From: Gaiellasilicea sp037721555 | GTDB taxonomy: Bacteria; Actinomycetota; Thermoleophilia; Gaiellales; Gaiellaceae | Reading direction: 5' to 3' | NCBI GenBank assembly: GCA_037721555.1 | Contig: JBBJOI010000001.1 | Location: 279,694 to 343,693 of the forward strand | DNA length: 64,000 nt | Shown here: piece by piece, positions 24,279 through 33,018 of the stretch | Position numbering within the stretch: position 1 is the stretch's first letter | Layout: every line of letters starts with the position of its first letter | The notes under the pieces: model-generated | The model's input: only the letters and a program-made list of their open reading frames with translations | What the model was told of the DNA's origin: nothing | Databases searched by the model: none | Made by a program: the position numbers and the translations under genes

Positions 24279-25670
24279 GTGAACGGCGATCTGACGAACC
24301 TGCTCTACCTGGTAACGATCGTGACCTTCGTGCTCGCGCTCAGGTTTCTCTCTTCGCCGCGCCGAGCCCGGCAGGGCAACCAGCTTGGGGCTGCGGGGAT
24401 GGTGCTTGCGGTCGTGGTCACGCTCGCTCAAGACGGGCTCGAGGACTACGCCTGGATCGCGGTCGCGATGGCGATAGGAGCCGTGATCGGGCTCGTCGGC
24501 GCCCGCTCGGTGAAGATGACCGCGATGCCCCAGATGGTGGCGCTCTTCAACGGCGTCGGCGGCGGCGCGGTTGCCCTGATCGCCCTGGCGGAGTTCCACA
24601 ACTTGGCGCAGGAGGGCGGCCCGGCCGGCGAGGAGTCCGTCTCGATCCTGCTCTCGGCCCTCATCGGCAGCATCTCCTTCTCCGGCTCGCTCGTCGCGTT
24701 CGGGAAGCTGCAGGAGCTCGTCAGCGGGCGCCCGATCGTGTACCGCGGGCAGCAGTACGTGAACGGGGCGGTGCTGCTTGCAGCCCTCGCGTTCGGGGTC
24801 GCGATCGTGACCGGCGCCGATCGCGATGCGCTCGTCGTCGGGATCATCCTCGCCGCCGCGACCTTCGGAGTCCTGTTCGTGCTCCCGATCGGCGGCGCCG
24901 ACATGCCCGTCGTCATCTCGTTGCTGAACGCGTTCACGGGGCTGGCGGCGTCTGCTGCCGGCTTCCTGCTCCACAACAACGTGCTGATCGTCGCGGGGGC
25001 ACTCGTTGGTGCTTCGGGAACCCTGCTGACGCTGCTGATGGGTCGTGCGATGAACCGTTCGATCGCCAACGTCCTCTTCGGGGCGTTCGGCTCCGTGCAG
25101 GTGGGGGCCGACGGGCCTGCGGCCGCCGAGGACGGTCGCTTCGTCCGCTCGACCTCACCGGAGGATCTGGCGATCATGCTCGGCTACGCCCGCCGTGTCG
25201 TGTTCGTGCCCGGGTACGGCCTCGCCGTCGCGCAGGCGCAACACGACGTTCGCGCACTCGCGGAACTGCTCGAGGAGAAGGGCGTGAACGTGCTCTACGG
25301 CATCCATCCCGTCGCCGGGCGGATGCCCGGGCACATGAACGTTCTCCTCGCCGAGGCGAACGTGCCCTACGAGCAGCTGAAGGAGATGGATGAGATCAAC
25401 CCGGAGCTGCCGCAGACAGACGTGGTCGTGATCCTCGGTGCGAACGACGTCGTCAATCCGGCGGCGCGCACGGACTCTTCCAGTCCGATCTACGGGATGC
25501 CGATCATCGAGGTCGACCGAGCCGCGAACGTCGTCGTGGTCAAGCGGAGCATGAGCCCGGGCTTTGCCGGGATCGACAACCCGCTCTTCTACGACCCGAA
25601 GACGTCGATGCTGTTCGCGGACGCGAAGAAGGCGCTCGAGCAGGTCACGCAGGCCGTCAAGAATCTCTAG
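24279..25670 (+). CDS. pntB: NAD(P) transhydrogenase subunit beta
   Basis: Membrane domain plus NADP(H)-binding domain III of the transhydrogenase, 463 residues. About eight or nine transmembrane helices cover residues 1-270. Domain III follows, with VFVPGYGLAVAQAQH, the conserved YGIHPVAGRMPGHMNVLLAEA region, ILGANDVVNPAA and GMPIIEVDRA, all typical. GTG 24279 is chosen for GAGGAG six bases upstream and because the protein then starts with the family's short leader before the first helix. The complex uses the proton gradient to make NADPH from NADH. Confidence 0.96.
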   Translation: MNGDLTNLLYLVTIVTFVLALRFLSSPRRARQGNQLGAAGMVLAVVVTLAQDGLEDYAWIAVAMAIGAVIGLVGARSVKMTAMPQMVALFNGVGGGAVALIALAEFHNLAQEGGPAGEESVSILLSALIGSISFSGSLVAFGKLQELVSGRPIVYRGQQYVNGAVLLAALAFGVAIVTGADRDALVVGIILAAATFGVLFVLPIGGADMPVVISLLNAFTGLAASAAGFLLHNNVLIVAGALVGASGTLLTLLMGRAMNRSIANVLFGAFGSVQVGADGPAAAEDGRFVRSTSPEDLAIMLGYARRVVFVPGYGLAVAQAQHDVRALAELLEEKGVNVLYGIHPVAGRMPGHMNVLLAEANVPYEQLKEMDEINPELPQTDVVVILGANDVVNPAARTDSSSPIYGMPIIEVDRAANVVVVKRSMSPGFAGIDNPLFYDPKTSMLFADAKKALEQVTQAVKNL

Positions 25671-25675
25671 ACAGC

Positions 25676-26614
25676 TTGAGCGTCCCCTTCTTCAGCGCCG
25701 CTGCCGTTCGCGCGGCTGTACCGCCGGAGGTGGCCTACGCCGCGGTGCGGGAGGCGTTCGTCGCCTATGCCCGCGGCGCGTGGACGATGCAGCCGAAGCT
25801 GTACGTGCCGAGCTACCCCGCCGGCGACTTCCGCGCAATGCCTGCGCTCGGTGGCGGCCACGCGCTGCTTAAATGGGTGACGTCGTTCCCCGGGAACCCG
25901 GCACGCGGACTGCCGACCGTGAGCGGACTCGTCCTGCTCTCGAGCGCGGACACGGGCCTCGTCGAGGCGGTCTTCGAGGCCGGCGCGGTAACGGCGCTTC
26001 GAACCGGCGCGGCAGCGGTGTTGGCCGCGGACGTCCTCGGGCGTCCAGACGCGGAGACGGCTGCGGTGATCGGGGCCGGCGTCAACGGACGAGCGGTTGC
26101 CGCGACATTTCTCGCCCTGGGACGAGACGTGCTGCTCTGGGACGTCGAGCCCGCGCGGGCGCGGAACGCGGCCAAGGAACTGGGCGCGGCCGTCTCCTCC
26201 TCGCAGGCGGAGGCGCTCGCGGCAGACCTGATCGTCACCGTCACCCCTGGTCGAACCGTGTTGCTCCCGAAGGACTCGCTGCAGGCGGGTCAGCACGTGA
26301 GCCTCATGGGCGCGGACGGGCCTGGAAAGGCCGAGATCGCGGTCGAGGAGATCGCGCGCGGGCGCGTCTTCTGTGACGACTGGGAGCAGGCGAGCCATGG
26401 CGGAGAGCTTGCGGCCGCGGTCGGCGCCCGCGCGCTGGAGGAGGATGACGTCACGACCCTGGGCTCCGTGCTTGCCGGACAGGCGGCCGGCCGTCGGTCG
26501 GCCGAGGAGATCACGATCTTCGACTCCACGGGCCTCGCGATCCAGGATCTCGCGATTGCGATCGCGGCCCTCGAGCGTGCTGATAGGCTCGACGTGCCGG
26601 CGCTCGACCTCTAG
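25676..26614 (+). CDS. ornithine cyclodeaminase / mu-crystallin family protein
   Basis: A 312-residue NAD(P)-binding protein of the ornithine-cyclodeaminase/alanine-dehydrogenase (Ala-DH type II) family. The substrate region contains MQPKLYVPSY and FRAMPAL and the K-W segment LLKWVTSFPGNP; LRTGAAAVLAADVL is next, then the Rossmann motif AVIGAGVNGRAVAATFLALG near 130. The ATG-less start uses TTG 25676, only 5 bp after pntB, so co-transcription is likely. Members cyclise ornithine, reduce cyclic imines, or make alanine; which applies here is unknown. Its stop overlaps the convergent HAD pseudogene by 3 bp. Confidence 0.85.
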   Translation: MSVPFFSAAAVRAAVPPEVAYAAVREAFVAYARGAWTMQPKLYVPSYPAGDFRAMPALGGGHALLKWVTSFPGNPARGLPTVSGLVLLSSADTGLVEAVFEAGAVTALRTGAAAVLAADVLGRPDAETAAVIGAGVNGRAVAATFLALGRDVLLWDVEPARARNAAKELGAAVSSSQAEALAADLIVTVTPGRTVLLPKDSLQAGQHVSLMGADGPGKAEIAVEEIARGRVFCDDWEQASHGGELAAAVGARALEEDDVTTLGSVLAGQAAGRRSAEEITIFDSTGLAIQDLAIAIAALERADRLDVPALDL

Positions 26615-27094
26615 GCCGAGCGCAGAGCCGCACACCCTACGGCGCTACCGATCGACGATTCGAGCTCCTCGGCCCACGCGAGCACCCGGTCGACGTGCCC
26701 CCTGGTCAAGCCGGCCGCGGGTCGACCTCCACGAGGAGGGTCGGCGCACGACGCTCGTCTGCCCACCGAACGGCCTCTGGCGTGATCGAGTCGTCCACCC
26801 ACGCAACCGGGCAGTCCGTGCCGACGAGGCGCGAGACGCGAGACGGCGGGTACCTTCTCTCGTGGCTCGAACGGGACGGGCGGAGAGCCGACGACCGGGT
26901 ACGCCGGCACGTCGAAGAACGGGCAGAGCAGGGGTTGGCATCCGTTGCCCAGCCCGTCGTCCACGCGATGTTGTAGACCTTCCCCAGTTCGACCAGCCAG
27001 GCGCCGTGAGCGCAGGGCTAGCCGGACGGGCTCCTCGTCTTCGGGGAAGAAGTCGTGCTCGACGAAGCCTTCGGGGCAGTCGGGAAACGAGTTA
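26611..27094 (-). pseudogene. HAD-superfamily-like protein remnant, frameshifted and 5'-truncated
   Basis: Joining frames on the minus strand gives a coherent protein: FPDCPEGFVEHDFFPEDEE, then AWLVELGKVYNIAWTTGWAT, then CPFFDVPAYPVVGSPPVPFE, then VGTDCPVAWVDDSITPEA with WADERRAPTLLVEVDPR, and finally GLTRGHVDRVLAWAEEL. The WVDD ... TLLVEVDP ... GLTRGHVDRVLAWA order matches an actinobacterial family of small HAD-type proteins that begin with a DVDGVLNP motif. At least three frame changes are needed, and the DVDGV start is missing: homology begins just after the half-copy of the dispersed repeat at 27096. It is convergent with the cyclodeaminase-family gene. Confidence 0.65.
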
Positions 27095-27095
27095 A

Positions 27096-27130
27096 GGGAA
27101 CCCGAATCACATTGAAGCCTTGTGTCAGCG
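27096..27130. repeat. dispersed hairpin element, half-copy at a gene breakpoint
   Basis: GAACCCGAATCACATTGAAG (27098-27117) followed by CCTTGTG matches the reverse complement of the right end of copy C (GACCGAATCACACTGAAGCCTTGTG-type, in two parts) and the left end of copies C and D (AGAACCCGAAT). The opposite half of the element is absent or unrecognisable. It lies between the FAD-oxidoreductase stop (27160) and the first conserved codon of the HAD remnant. Confidence 0.6.
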
Positions 27131-27159
27131 GATGCGAGCCGGCCAACCTGGGAGGGTCC

Positions 27160-28287
27160 TCAGGCGAGCAGCCGTCCTACGTCGGTTGCCTCGAGCAGCG
27201 GGTGCCGCTCGCCGAGGATCGCCTTCGCAGCGAGGTCGCCGAACATGAACCCGAGCACGTTCCCGTGCCCCGAGTACCCACCGACGACCCACGCCCCCTC
27301 GCGTCCTGGCAGCTCGCCCACGACCGGCATCAGGTCGGGTACGAGCCCGAAGATTCCCGCCCAGCGGTGCTCGATCCGCGGGCGCTTCCCCACCAGACGC
27401 TCGACGAATGCCTCCAGGGCGCCTTGAACGCTCACGGTCGTTTCTTCCGTCGCCGTGAACTCAGACTCCAGGTCTACGTCGCGAAACCCGCCGACGACGA
27501 TCCGGCCGTCACAGTCCTGATGCCAGTAGTCGAAGCCGTGCCGGCCATAGTGCGGCAGCTCGAACAGGCGCTTGCGCAAGGGCTCTGTCGCAAGCATCTG
27601 CCCGCGGGTCGGGATGATCAGCCCTTCGAGCTCGCCGAGGAGGCCGCTGGGGTAGCCGTCCGTTGCGACGACGACCACCGGGGCTCCGAGCTCGTCGAGG
27701 CTCGCGATCCGTGAGCCCTCGCGGATCTCCGCGCCGGCCTCCGCCGCGGCCGCCGCGAGCCGGCGCACCAAGCGAGCCGGCTGGAGCAGCGCGTCACGCG
27801 GGTGGAAGAGCGCCCCTGCGAAGCTGCTCCCGAGCGGCTGCGGAAGCTCATCGCGCCACTCGACGGCGAAACCGTCTTCGCGCAGTGCCTCGAGCTCCTG
27901 GCGGAGCTCGTTGCGCTCCTCGTCCTCGGCAGCCAGGCGCAGGCTGCCCGTCCGCCTGAGGGCATCCCCGGCGAGCTCCTCCATCCGGTCGACGTAAGCC
28001 TCTGTCAGTTGCCAAAGTTCACGGGCGCGGTCGACCCCGAGCCACTCCCGGGCGGCGTCGTACGCCATGGCGCCGCCGCGGAGCGCAAAGCCGCCGTTGC
28101 GCCCGCTCGCACCGGAGGCGACCTGGCGCGCCTCGTGCAGCCGTACGCGCTTTCCAGCGCGCGCGAGGGTGAGAGCGCAGGAGCAGCCGGTGACGCCGCC
28201 ACCGACGATCTCAACGTCGGGAGTTCCCCTGAGCGGCCGGGTACGAAACGCTTCGTGAGGCTCGGACAGCCAGAGTGATGCGGCCAC
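27160..28287 (-). CDS. FAD-dependent oxidoreductase of the D-amino-acid oxidase family
   Basis: A 375-residue flavoprotein (DAO fold). The FAD Rossmann motif is VEIVGGGVTGCSCALTLARAG (residues 25-45), followed by the family's ASGRNGGFALRGG segment, in which a loop and His/Arg position the flavin. The C-terminal FAD contacts are GIFGLVPDLMPVVGELPG and VVGGYSGHGNVLGFMFGDLAA. It resembles gamma-glutamylputrescine oxidase/glycine-oxidase-like proteins; the amine or amino-acid substrate cannot be told. It follows dprA with a 9-bp gap and so may be the last gene of the long leftward run. Confidence 0.85.
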   Translation of the reverse strand: MAASLWLSEPHEAFRTRPLRGTPDVEIVGGGVTGCSCALTLARAGKRVRLHEARQVASGASGRNGGFALRGGAMAYDAAREWLGVDRARELWQLTEAYVDRMEELAGDALRRTGSLRLAAEDEERNELRQELEALREDGFAVEWRDELPQPLGSSFAGALFHPRDALLQPARLVRRLAAAAAEAGAEIREGSRIASLDELGAPVVVVATDGYPSGLLGELEGLIIPTRGQMLATEPLRKRLFELPHYGRHGFDYWHQDCDGRIVVGGFRDVDLESEFTATEETTVSVQGALEAFVERLVGKRPRIEHRWAGIFGLVPDLMPVVGELPGREGAWVVGGYSGHGNVLGFMFGDLAAKAILGERHPLLEATDVGRLLA

Positions 28288-28296
28288 GTGGCGACT

Positions 28297-29280
28297 CTAG
28301 CCAGCCACACGGTAGAGCCCCTCCTCCTCCGTCACGAGCCCGATCAGCTCGAGCTCGGTCAGGATCGCGGCGACCGCGGCTGCGCCTAAGCCGGTCGTGC
28401 GCACGAGGTCATCCGCCGCTCGCGGGGCCTCGCGCACGTGCCCGAACACCAGGCGCTGGATGTCACCGAGAACGGGATCCGGCTTCTCCTCGGCGACGAT
28501 GCCGTAGCTCTCCAGCACATCCGCGGTCGTGGTCAGGGGAGTTGCCCCGAGCCGAAGGAGAGCGTTTGACCCGGCCGAGAGCGCGCTCGTGATCTCACCT
28601 GGCACCGCGAAGACCTCGCGTCCTTCTTCCAGCGCGAAGTCGGCCGTGATCAGCGCCCCGCTTCGCTCCCGTGCCTCGACCACGATCGCGGCGCCGCAGA
28701 GCCCGGCCACGATGCGGTTCCGAGCCGGGAAGCGCCACGGGGCGGGCTCAATTCCGGGGGCATACTCTGAGATCAGAAGCCCGACTGCGGCGATCTCGGC
28801 CGCCAGAGCACGATGAGCAGCGGGGTAGTCGCGATCGATGCCGCAGCCCAGCACCGCGATGGTCGGTGCCGAGACATCCAGCGCGCCGCGATGCGCCTCG
28901 GCGTCGACGCCACGCGCGAGACCGCTCACGACGACGAGCCCGGCCGCGCCGAGCTCGCGCCCCAACCGGCGCGCCACCTGCCGACCGTACGCGGAACAGG
29001 CGCGTGCCCCGACGACCGCGACGGCCCGGCGGCGGAGAAGCTCCGGCTTGGCGTCGCCCCGGAGGTAGAGACCGGGCGGCGGATCGTAGATCGCCCCGAG
29101 GAGCGGCGGGAATGCTCCCGAGGAGCGCCCGAGAAAGCGAAAGCCGAGAGCTCGGAGCCGCTCCACCTCCGCGCCCTCGTCAAAGGTGGCCCGATACACC
29201 GCAAAGCGCGCCGTCCTGGGCATGCCGACGAGGTGAGTGTCGGTGGCTGCTGCAAAGGAGGCAAGAGCGAGATCGCTCAC
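28297..29280 (-). CDS. dprA: DNA-processing protein DprA
   Basis: Loads RecA on incoming single-stranded DNA during natural transformation. The Rossmann-like core contains VAVVGARACSAYGRQVARRLG, VVSGLARGVDAEAHRGAL, LGCGIDRDYP, FPARNRIVAGL and ALITADFALEEGREVFAVPG, all family hallmarks. The C-terminal winged-helix-like DML1 domain begins LVFGHVREAPRAADDLV. GTG 29280 overlaps the comM stop as GTGA, and the SDLALASFAAA start fits; a longer open frame upstream is antisense within comM. 327 residues is normal. Confidence 0.94.
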   Translation of the reverse strand: MSDLALASFAAATDTHLVGMPRTARFAVYRATFDEGAEVERLRALGFRFLGRSSGAFPPLLGAIYDPPPGLYLRGDAKPELLRRRAVAVVGARACSAYGRQVARRLGRELGAAGLVVVSGLARGVDAEAHRGALDVSAPTIAVLGCGIDRDYPAAHRALAAEIAAVGLLISEYAPGIEPAPWRFPARNRIVAGLCGAAIVVEARERSGALITADFALEEGREVFAVPGEITSALSAGSNALLRLGATPLTTTADVLESYGIVAEEKPDPVLGDIQRLVFGHVREAPRAADDLVRTTGLGAAAVAAILTELELIGLVTEEEGLYRVAG

Positions 29281-30731
29281 GTCGAGAGCTCCTTCGGCGA
29301 GCGGTAGGCGAGCGCCTCGGCCAGGTGCTCGACCTCGACGGAGTCGGCCTCCGCGAGAGCCGCCGCAGTACGCGCCACCCGCCCCACCCGGGCGCGGCCC
29401 CGGGCCGACAGCGGAAGTCGCTCGACAGCCCTGTCGAGCAGCTCGTCCGCTGCCGCCGTTCGTGGTGGCGGCGCCGCCCTCAGGCGCTCGCGGGCCTCCG
29501 AGACGCGACCACGCACCGGCAACGACGCCTCGGCGGGGCCTGCCGCCAACTCCTCCGCCCGCGGCCGCGGCACCGTGACAACGAGATCGAAGCGGTCGAG
29601 CAGCGCTCGCGAGAGCTTGTCCCTGAAGGCAGCCAGGCGCTGCGCCGAGCATGAGCATTCCACAGAGGGGTCGCCTCGCCCCGCGCAAGGACAGAGATTC
29701 ATAGTCGCCAGGAGCTGGAATCGCGCGGGAAAGAGGGCAAACCCGGTAGCCCGGGCGATGGCGATGGTCCCCTCTTCGAGCGGCTGGCGCAGAGCCTCGA
29801 GCGCCGGCCGCTGGAATTCGGGGAGCTCGTCTAGCAGCAATACGCCTCGGTGCGCGAGAGTGGCCTCACCGGGGCGCGGGCCATGCCCGCCACCCACGAT
29901 CGCAGCCATCGAGGCACTGTGATGTGGCGCCCTGAAGGGTGGCCTTGCAACCAGAGGACACTCCGGGGAGAGCAGCCCCGCGACGGAATGGATCCGAGTC
30001 ACCTCCAGCTGCTCATGCGGCTCCAGCAGCGGCAGGATCGAGGGCAGACGCCGGCCGAGCATGGTCTTGCCAGTGCCCGGTGGCCCTGCCAGCAAGAGGT
30101 TGTGCCCGCCCGCGGCCGCGAGTTCCAGCGCGCGTCGTGCCCGTTCCTGCCCCCGCACGTCGGCAAGGTCGGGCCCCCCGAGCTCGGAGCGTTCCTGCGG
30201 CGGCTCGGCCGGCGGTGGCCGCAGCTCACCGCGCAGGTAGGCGACGGCCTCCGCGAGATGGCGGACTGGAACCGCCTCGACGCCCCCGAGCTCCGCCTCC
30301 GCGGCCGACTCCGCAGCGCACAGAATGCGGTCGAGCCCTGCCTGCCGCGCGCCCTCGGCGACGGCGAACGTTCCTCGAACCGGCCTGATCCGCCCGTCGA
30401 GAGCGAGCTCACCGACTGCGCCGTGCTCCGCCAGACGGTCGCGCGGGATCTGGTGCGTCGCCGCCAGGACCGCCAGCGCGATCGCGAGATCGAAGCCAGA
30501 GCCCTCCTTGCGCAGTCCGGCCGGTGCCAGATTGACCGTGATGCGCTTCAGCGGCCACTCGAGCTGTGCCGAGCCGATCCCGCTGCGGACGCGGTGCTTG
30601 GCCTCGGAGCAGGCGCGATCCGCTAGTCCCACGATCGCAAACGACGGGATCCCCGTCTGGACGTCCGCCTCGACTTCGACACGCCGCGCCTCGAGACCGA
30701 CGAGGGTGTGAGTGACGGCGCGCGCAAGCAC
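29277..30731 (-). CDS. comM: ComM/YifB family AAA+ (Mg-chelatase-like) branch-migration helicase
   Basis: Hexameric helicase that promotes branch migration during integration of transforming DNA. The N-terminal domain ALVGL-like segment is VEVEADVQTGIPSFAIVGLAD, then RITVNLAPAGLRKEGSGFDLAIAL. The AAA+ core has Walker A LLAGPPGTGKTMLGRRLP near 215-232, Walker B GVLLLDELPEF near 295, and MNLCPCAGRGD with CSCSA zinc-like cysteines typical of YifB. The C-terminal domain ends VEHLAEALAYRS. 484 residues is normal. It is in an operon with dprA. Confidence 0.95.
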   Translation of the reverse strand: MLARAVTHTLVGLEARRVEVEADVQTGIPSFAIVGLADRACSEAKHRVRSGIGSAQLEWPLKRITVNLAPAGLRKEGSGFDLAIALAVLAATHQIPRDRLAEHGAVGELALDGRIRPVRGTFAVAEGARQAGLDRILCAAESAAEAELGGVEAVPVRHLAEAVAYLRGELRPPPAEPPQERSELGGPDLADVRGQERARRALELAAAGGHNLLLAGPPGTGKTMLGRRLPSILPLLEPHEQLEVTRIHSVAGLLSPECPLVARPPFRAPHHSASMAAIVGGGHGPRPGEATLAHRGVLLLDELPEFQRPALEALRQPLEEGTIAIARATGFALFPARFQLLATMNLCPCAGRGDPSVECSCSAQRLAAFRDKLSRALLDRFDLVVTVPRPRAEELAAGPAEASLPVRGRVSEARERLRAAPPPRTAAADELLDRAVERLPLSARGRARVGRVARTAAALAEADSVEVEHLAEALAYRSPKELST

Positions 30732-30747
30732 GCCTCGACGCTACGCG

Positions 30748-31887
30748 TCAGCCTGTCACGGAACCGCAACGACTCTGTGACGAATGCGTGACGATCAGGA
30801 TCGACTCGAAGTATTCTCCCGCCCGGCGTCCAGTACGCCGGTTGACGTGCCGCTCCAGCCGCTCCTCGAGGCGCAGACCCGCGCGGCGCAGCACCTCCGG
30901 AAAGAGGTTGCGGCGATCGTTCACGACCACGCAGATCGGCGCCCCCGGCCGCACCACCGTCCGGAGCCGCGTGAACACCAGCGTGAGCGCGGCCACGTAC
31001 TCCTCGAGGGCGGCCCGGCTCGTTCCGCGCCCCGCGGCTCCTACCTCGCGTTCGCGCCGATCGTCGAGCCCGAGCAGCTCGTACGCGTACCGGTGCTGCT
31101 CGTGGTAATCGATCAGACCCGGGTAGGGCGGGGAGGTGATGACGCCGTCGTAGGGGCCCCCGAGCTCAACCTCCCGCGCGTCTGCACCGAGCACGACAGC
31201 ACCGCGGCGTGGGTCTCGCACAGCGGCGAACCCCTCGAGGCGCGCCAGGGTGTCGAGCAGGTAGCGGGAGATGAACTTCTGCGCCGATTCGACGGGACGG
31301 CACGTGCGTCGGTGCTTGTGACACCAGTACTCGCCGGCTTGCGGCGTACGGGGAAAGTCGAGGTCAAAGTGCGTCGTGAGGCGAGCCGAGCGGGCGGCGC
31401 GCGCCAGAACCACGCGCAGCACGTCCGCGTGCGTGTACTCGAGGAGCCGGTCGCGAAGGTGGAACAGCTCCCCGGCGGCACCGGGTGCGAACCAGTCCCG
31501 AACGTAGCCCGACGGCCGCCGCCCCGACTGGCCCAGGCTCGCGTGCACCTCCTCGATCTCCTGCCGCAGCAGTCGGAGGTCGTACGACCGGGTCTTGACC
31601 TGCATCAGCAGGGCGTTGAACGCGGCGACGTCGACACCGACGGCGTCGTAGCCCGACTCGAGCGCCTGCACGAGTGTCGTGCCCGAGCCCGCGAAGGGAT
31701 CCAGCACGCGCCCACCCGGGCGCACGTAGCGGGCGAGCAGCGCCTCCACGAGCTGCGGGACGAACTTGCCGAGGTAGGGATGGAGGCGGTGGACGTGCCG
31801 CGTTCTCTCACGCTCAGGGAGCTCTCGCTCAGACCACGAGAGCGCGAGGTCGAGCTCGCCGTAGAGCGTCTCCTGGGTCGCGGCCAC
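30748..31887 (-). CDS. solitary DNA methyltransferase (m4C or m6A)
   Basis: A 379-residue SAM-dependent DNA methyltransferase. Motif I (VLDPFAGSGTTLVQAL) lies near residues 60-75, after an N-terminal region with RHVHRLHPYLGKFVPQLVEA. Catalytic motif IV is TSPPYPG near 258, followed by IDYHEQHRYAYELLG. The motif order is I before IV; the SPPY form is common in N4-cytosine and some N6-adenine enzymes. There is no restriction endonuclease beside it, and the target-recognition part is probably the stretch between 110 and 240, which has CHKHRRTC, a possible zinc knuckle. It sits 16 bp upstream of comM in the same direction, an unusual insertion in the rnhB-yraN-comM-dprA order. Confidence 0.85.
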   Translation of the reverse strand: MAATQETLYGELDLALSWSERELPERERTRHVHRLHPYLGKFVPQLVEALLARYVRPGGRVLDPFAGSGTTLVQALESGYDAVGVDVAAFNALLMQVKTRSYDLRLLRQEIEEVHASLGQSGRRPSGYVRDWFAPGAAGELFHLRDRLLEYTHADVLRVVLARAARSARLTTHFDLDFPRTPQAGEYWCHKHRRTCRPVESAQKFISRYLLDTLARLEGFAAVRDPRRGAVVLGADAREVELGGPYDGVITSPPYPGLIDYHEQHRYAYELLGLDDRREREVGAAGRGTSRAALEEYVAALTLVFTRLRTVVRPGAPICVVVNDRRNLFPEVLRRAGLRLEERLERHVNRRTGRRAGEYFESILIVTHSSQSRCGSVTG

Positions 31888-31923
31888 CGGAGACGACTTC
31901 CACGGCGGGCGGCAGAGTCCTAG

Positions 31924-32259
31924 CTACAGCGGGACGCGCTCGAGCCCGCCCGGACGCACCGCGACCGCCTCGAAGCGAACGTCCAGCTCTGCACAGGCGG
32001 GGTTCCGTACGAGCCACGCCGTGGCGGCTCGGTGCAGCCGTCGCACCTTCTCCTCGTTGACCATCTCGAGCGGATCGCCCCAGGCGGTTCCCGTCTTCCC
32101 CTTCACCTCGCAGAAGACGACCCGGCCGCCGCGCCGGACGATCAGGTCGAGCTCATACCCTCCCGCCCAGACGTTCCGCGCCAGAATCCGGTAGCCGCGC
32201 AAGCGGTAGTGCCGGGTGGCCCGACGCTCGATCGCGGCGCCCGTTCGCGACGAGCTCAC
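31924..32259 (-). CDS. YraN family (UPF0102) nuclease-fold protein
   Basis: A 111-residue Holliday-junction-resolvase-like protein. The PD-(D/E)xK site is GYELDLIVRRGGRVVFCEVKG (D near 38, E-x-K near 51-53), followed by the family's NEEKVRRLHRAATAWLVRNP helix region. The function is not settled; the gene is nearly always linked to rnhB, comM and dprA, as here. The start at 32259 gives the usual length. Confidence 0.92.
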   Translation of the reverse strand: MSSSRTGAAIERRATRHYRLRGYRILARNVWAGGYELDLIVRRGGRVVFCEVKGKTGTAWGDPLEMVNEEKVRRLHRAATAWLVRNPACAELDVRFEAVAVRPGGLERVPL

Positions 32260-32286
32260 GTGCGTGCGCGTGCTGGATCCGGTGCC

Positions 32287-32961
32287 TCAAGCAGCATCGG
32301 TTCGCACTTCGGGCGAGTCGGCGTAGGCGAGCGCGTTGAACGAGAGCCGGTGCTGCTCGCTCGGACCGTGTCGGCGGACGGCCTCCGAATGGCGGGGCGT
32401 GATGTAGCCCACGTGCGAGGAGAAGCCGTACCGCGGGTACAGCGCGTCGAGCCTCCGCATCAGGCGGTCGCGAGTGACCTTGGCGACGATCGACGCGGCA
32501 GCGATCGCGGCACTCTTCGTGTCACCGTCCACGACGGCACGGTGTCGCGGCGCCGCAGGACCGAGCCGAAAGCCATCCACGAGACAGGCGATGTCGTCGC
32601 CGTGCGGCGCGGGCGGGGAGAGGTCGGCGAGCACGGAGCGGAGGCCCCAGAGATTGGAGCGGTGAAGGCCGTTGCGGTCGATGTCGGCCGCAGGGATGAC
32701 ACGGACGCTGATCCGCGTCGCGCAGCCGACCACGGCCTGGAAGAGTTCTTCACGACCGCTCGGCGTCACTTGCTTCGAGTCGTTGAGGGTCGCCAGCGGA
32801 CGCACCCGATGGTTGCGCAGGCAGTCGTAGTCGAGCAGGACGCCCGCCACCACGAGCGGTCCGGCGAGGGAGCCGCGACCGGCTTCGTCCGCCCCGGCGA
32901 CGAAGCGCACGCCAAGCCGCCGGTCGAACGAGAGGAGCCTCTGGCCGGAGGGGCGTGCCAT
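32287..32961 (-). CDS. rnhB: ribonuclease HII
   Basis: Cleaves RNA in RNA-DNA hybrids, including single ribonucleotides. Motifs are GADEAGRGSLAGPLVVAGV (residues 23-41, catalytic D-E), LNDSKQVTPSGREELF, the GLHRSNLWGL segment, the third carboxylate in ACLVDGF, and DGDTKSAAIAAASIVAKVTRD with the fourth. GYITPRHSEAVRRHGPSEQHRLSF closes the protein. 224 residues is normal. Confidence 0.95.
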   Translation of the reverse strand: MARPSGQRLLSFDRRLGVRFVAGADEAGRGSLAGPLVVAGVLLDYDCLRNHRVRPLATLNDSKQVTPSGREELFQAVVGCATRISVRVIPAADIDRNGLHRSNLWGLRSVLADLSPPAPHGDDIACLVDGFRLGPAAPRHRAVVDGDTKSAAIAAASIVAKVTRDRLMRRLDALYPRYGFSSHVGYITPRHSEAVRRHGPSEQHRLSFNALAYADSPEVRTDAA

Positions 32962-33018
32962 GGGACGAGGATAACGTCGAACCTCGGACGGAAGTGTGAC
33001 GAGTCCGTGCCTAGTTCG

